Below are positions 63,027 to 64,000 of a DNA stretch of 64,000 nt, one piece after another. Location: NCBI GenBank assembly GCA_964439265.1, contig CAYTOA010000009.1, forward strand, positions 1 to 64,000, given 5' to 3'. The translations under genes were made by a program, and so were the position numbers. The stretch comes from JAGVPT01 sp964439265 (GTDB taxonomy: Bacteria > Bacteroidota > Ignavibacteria > UBA10030 > UBA8401). The notes below the pieces were generated by a model that ran no database searches, was not told the DNA's origin, and was given only the letters and a program-made list of their open reading frames with translations. How positions within the stretch are numbered: position 1 is the stretch's first letter; the number at the start of each line of letters is the position of its first letter.

Positions 63027-64000
63027 TTACGCCGTCACGGTAAATGTATCCATGAACTCCTTCGCGATCGTTTGAATGCGTTTTGCAAGATCGTCCGTCA
63101 ATTCCTTCTTCTCGGCGATGACCTCGAGGAGATCCTTGTGGCGGGTTTCCGTCATTTCAAGAAACTCTTTCTCGAACGGCAGGACTCGGTCGATCGGAAG
63201 CTGGTCCAGAAAACCCGACGTGCCAAGGTACAGCATGATGACCTGTTTCTCGACGGGCATCGGCACGTACTGTCTTTGCTTCAGCACTTCGACAAGCCGC
63301 GAACCGCGCTGCAGCTGCTGCTGGGTAGCTTTGTCAAGGTCCGATCCGAATTTAGCGAACGCTTCCAGCTCTCGGTACTGCGCAAGGTCCAGGCGGAGGC
63401 GCCCCGCGACTTTTTTCATCGCCTTGATCTGCGCATTCCCGCCGACACGCGACACGGAAATGCCGACGTTGATCGCAGGACGAATACCTGAATTGAATAA
63501 ATTCGGTTCGAGGAATATTTGCCCGTCGGTAATGGAGATAACGTTTGTCGGGATATAGGCAGCGACGTCGCCGGCCTGCGTTTCGATGATCGGGAGAGCC
63601 GTCAGGCTTCCTCCGCCGAGATCATCGCTCAACTTTGAAGCACGTTCAAGAAGGCGCGAGTGCAGATAGAACACGTCGCCGGGATATGCTTCGCGCCCTG
63701 GTGGACGGCGAAGAAGCAGGGACACTTGCCGGTACGCAGCCGCGTGTTTGGAAAGATCGTCGTACACAACAAGCACGTCGCGTCCGCTGTCGCGGAAATA
63801 CTCGCCGAGCGTTGCACCCGCATACGGAGCGATAAACTGCAAGGGAGCGGGATCGCTGGCGGTCGCGGAAATGATCGCGGTGTATTCCATCGCTCCCATC
63901 TCTTCAAGCTTTGTGACAACCTGCGCTATCGTCGATCCCTTCTGGCCGATCGCGACATAGATGCAGTACACCGGCTTGACCCCGTCCTTCTTCGCTTTCT
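63027..64000 (-). CDS. atpA: ATP synthase F1 alpha subunit (partial at window edge)
   Basis: The C-terminal ~324 residues of AtpA; the 5' end lies outside the window. YCIYVAIGQKGSTIAQV, YDDLSKHAAAYRQVSLLLRRPPGREAYPGDVFYLHSRLLERA and VISITDGQIFLE are family landmarks. The SISRVGG region around residue 370 of full-length AtpA and the Arg finger are present. The readable frame continues to base 64000 without a stop (the window starts in KAKKDGVKPVYC). Confidence 0.97.
   Translation of the reverse strand, partial: KAKKDGVKPVYCIYVAIGQKGSTIAQVVTKLEEMGAMEYTAIISATASDPAPLQFIAPYAGATLGEYFRDSGRDVLVVYDDLSKHAAAYRQVSLLLRRPPGREAYPGDVFYLHSRLLERASKLSDDLGGGSLTALPIIETQAGDVAAYIPTNVISITDGQIFLEPNLFNSGIRPAINVGISVSRVGGNAQIKAMKKVAGRLRLDLAQYRELEAFAKFGSDLDKATQQQLQRGSRLVEVLKQRQYVPMPVEKQVIMLYLGTSGFLDQLPIDRVLPFEKEFLEMTETRHKDLLEVIAEKKELTDDLAKRIQTIAKEFMDTFTVTA

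Overview
The window looks like a metagenome-assembled scaffold from the Bacteroidota/Chlorobiota side of the bacterial tree, most likely an Ignavibacteria-like lineage. Four secreted proteins end in the type IX secretion (T9SS) sorting tail with the NYPNPFNPTT-type motif. There is also a metalloprotease/beta-propeller/outer-membrane-barrel protein, TamB, FadL/PorV-like porins, LPS heptose activation genes and a futalosine-type menaquinone gene. These point to a Gram-negative, menaquinone-using cell with T9SS. The lineage call is an inference from gene content; no 16S gene is present. Two runs of exactly 100 N are scaffold gaps, and one is flanked by a perfect 55-bp duplication.

Layout. 0.3-8.3 kb: cell-surface proteins (Reg_prop-type beta-propeller, GH12 endoglucanase, Asp-box/Fn3 protein), all with T9SS tails, plus an AT-rich methyltransferase. 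8.7-16.3 kb: tRNA-Glu(CTC), a REC-histidine kinase hybrid, a giant Lhr helicase, a KirBac-type K+ channel and a NYN/YacP nuclease. 16.6-25.1 kb: SDR, carA, then a repeat-rich stretch of small housekeeping and accessory genes (pRiA4b ORF-3-like, DUF486, macrodomain, thioesterase, haem-binding protein, rdgB, guaD, radA) and a frameshifted ORF6N gene. 25.2-31.6 kb: a TRAP transporter operon with a TatT lipoprotein, divergent from an OmpR/kinase pair, then a tiny Lys-rich secreted protein. 31.8-46.8 kb: a membrane protein of unknown function, an APC permease, the protease-propeller-barrel protein, RNase R, and a tamB-hldE2-hldE1 envelope cluster. 46.9-54.7 kb: a nine-haem T9SS cytochrome, a FadL-like barrel, an RGG-rich lipoprotein, a small barrel protein and cysS. 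54.7-64 kb: recN (broken by a gap next to a 23S-IVP four-helix protein), an intact ORF6N gene, mqnA, and the conserved ffh-rpsP-khpA-rimM-trmD-rplS cluster, then atpG and a partial atpA.

The most unusual signals are at the DNA level. Several families of short inverted repeats recur in intergenic space, often touching stop or start codons. At least three have entered coding sequence: a perfect palindrome inside mqnA, a repeat inside lhr, and a related repeat forming the signal peptide of a barrel protein. Two ORF6N genes each sit directly upstream of a recombination gene (radA, recN) with near-identical leaders. tamB begins with a triplicated 22-residue membrane segment. I did not find a CRISPR array, prophage, transposase or a clear new defence operon.
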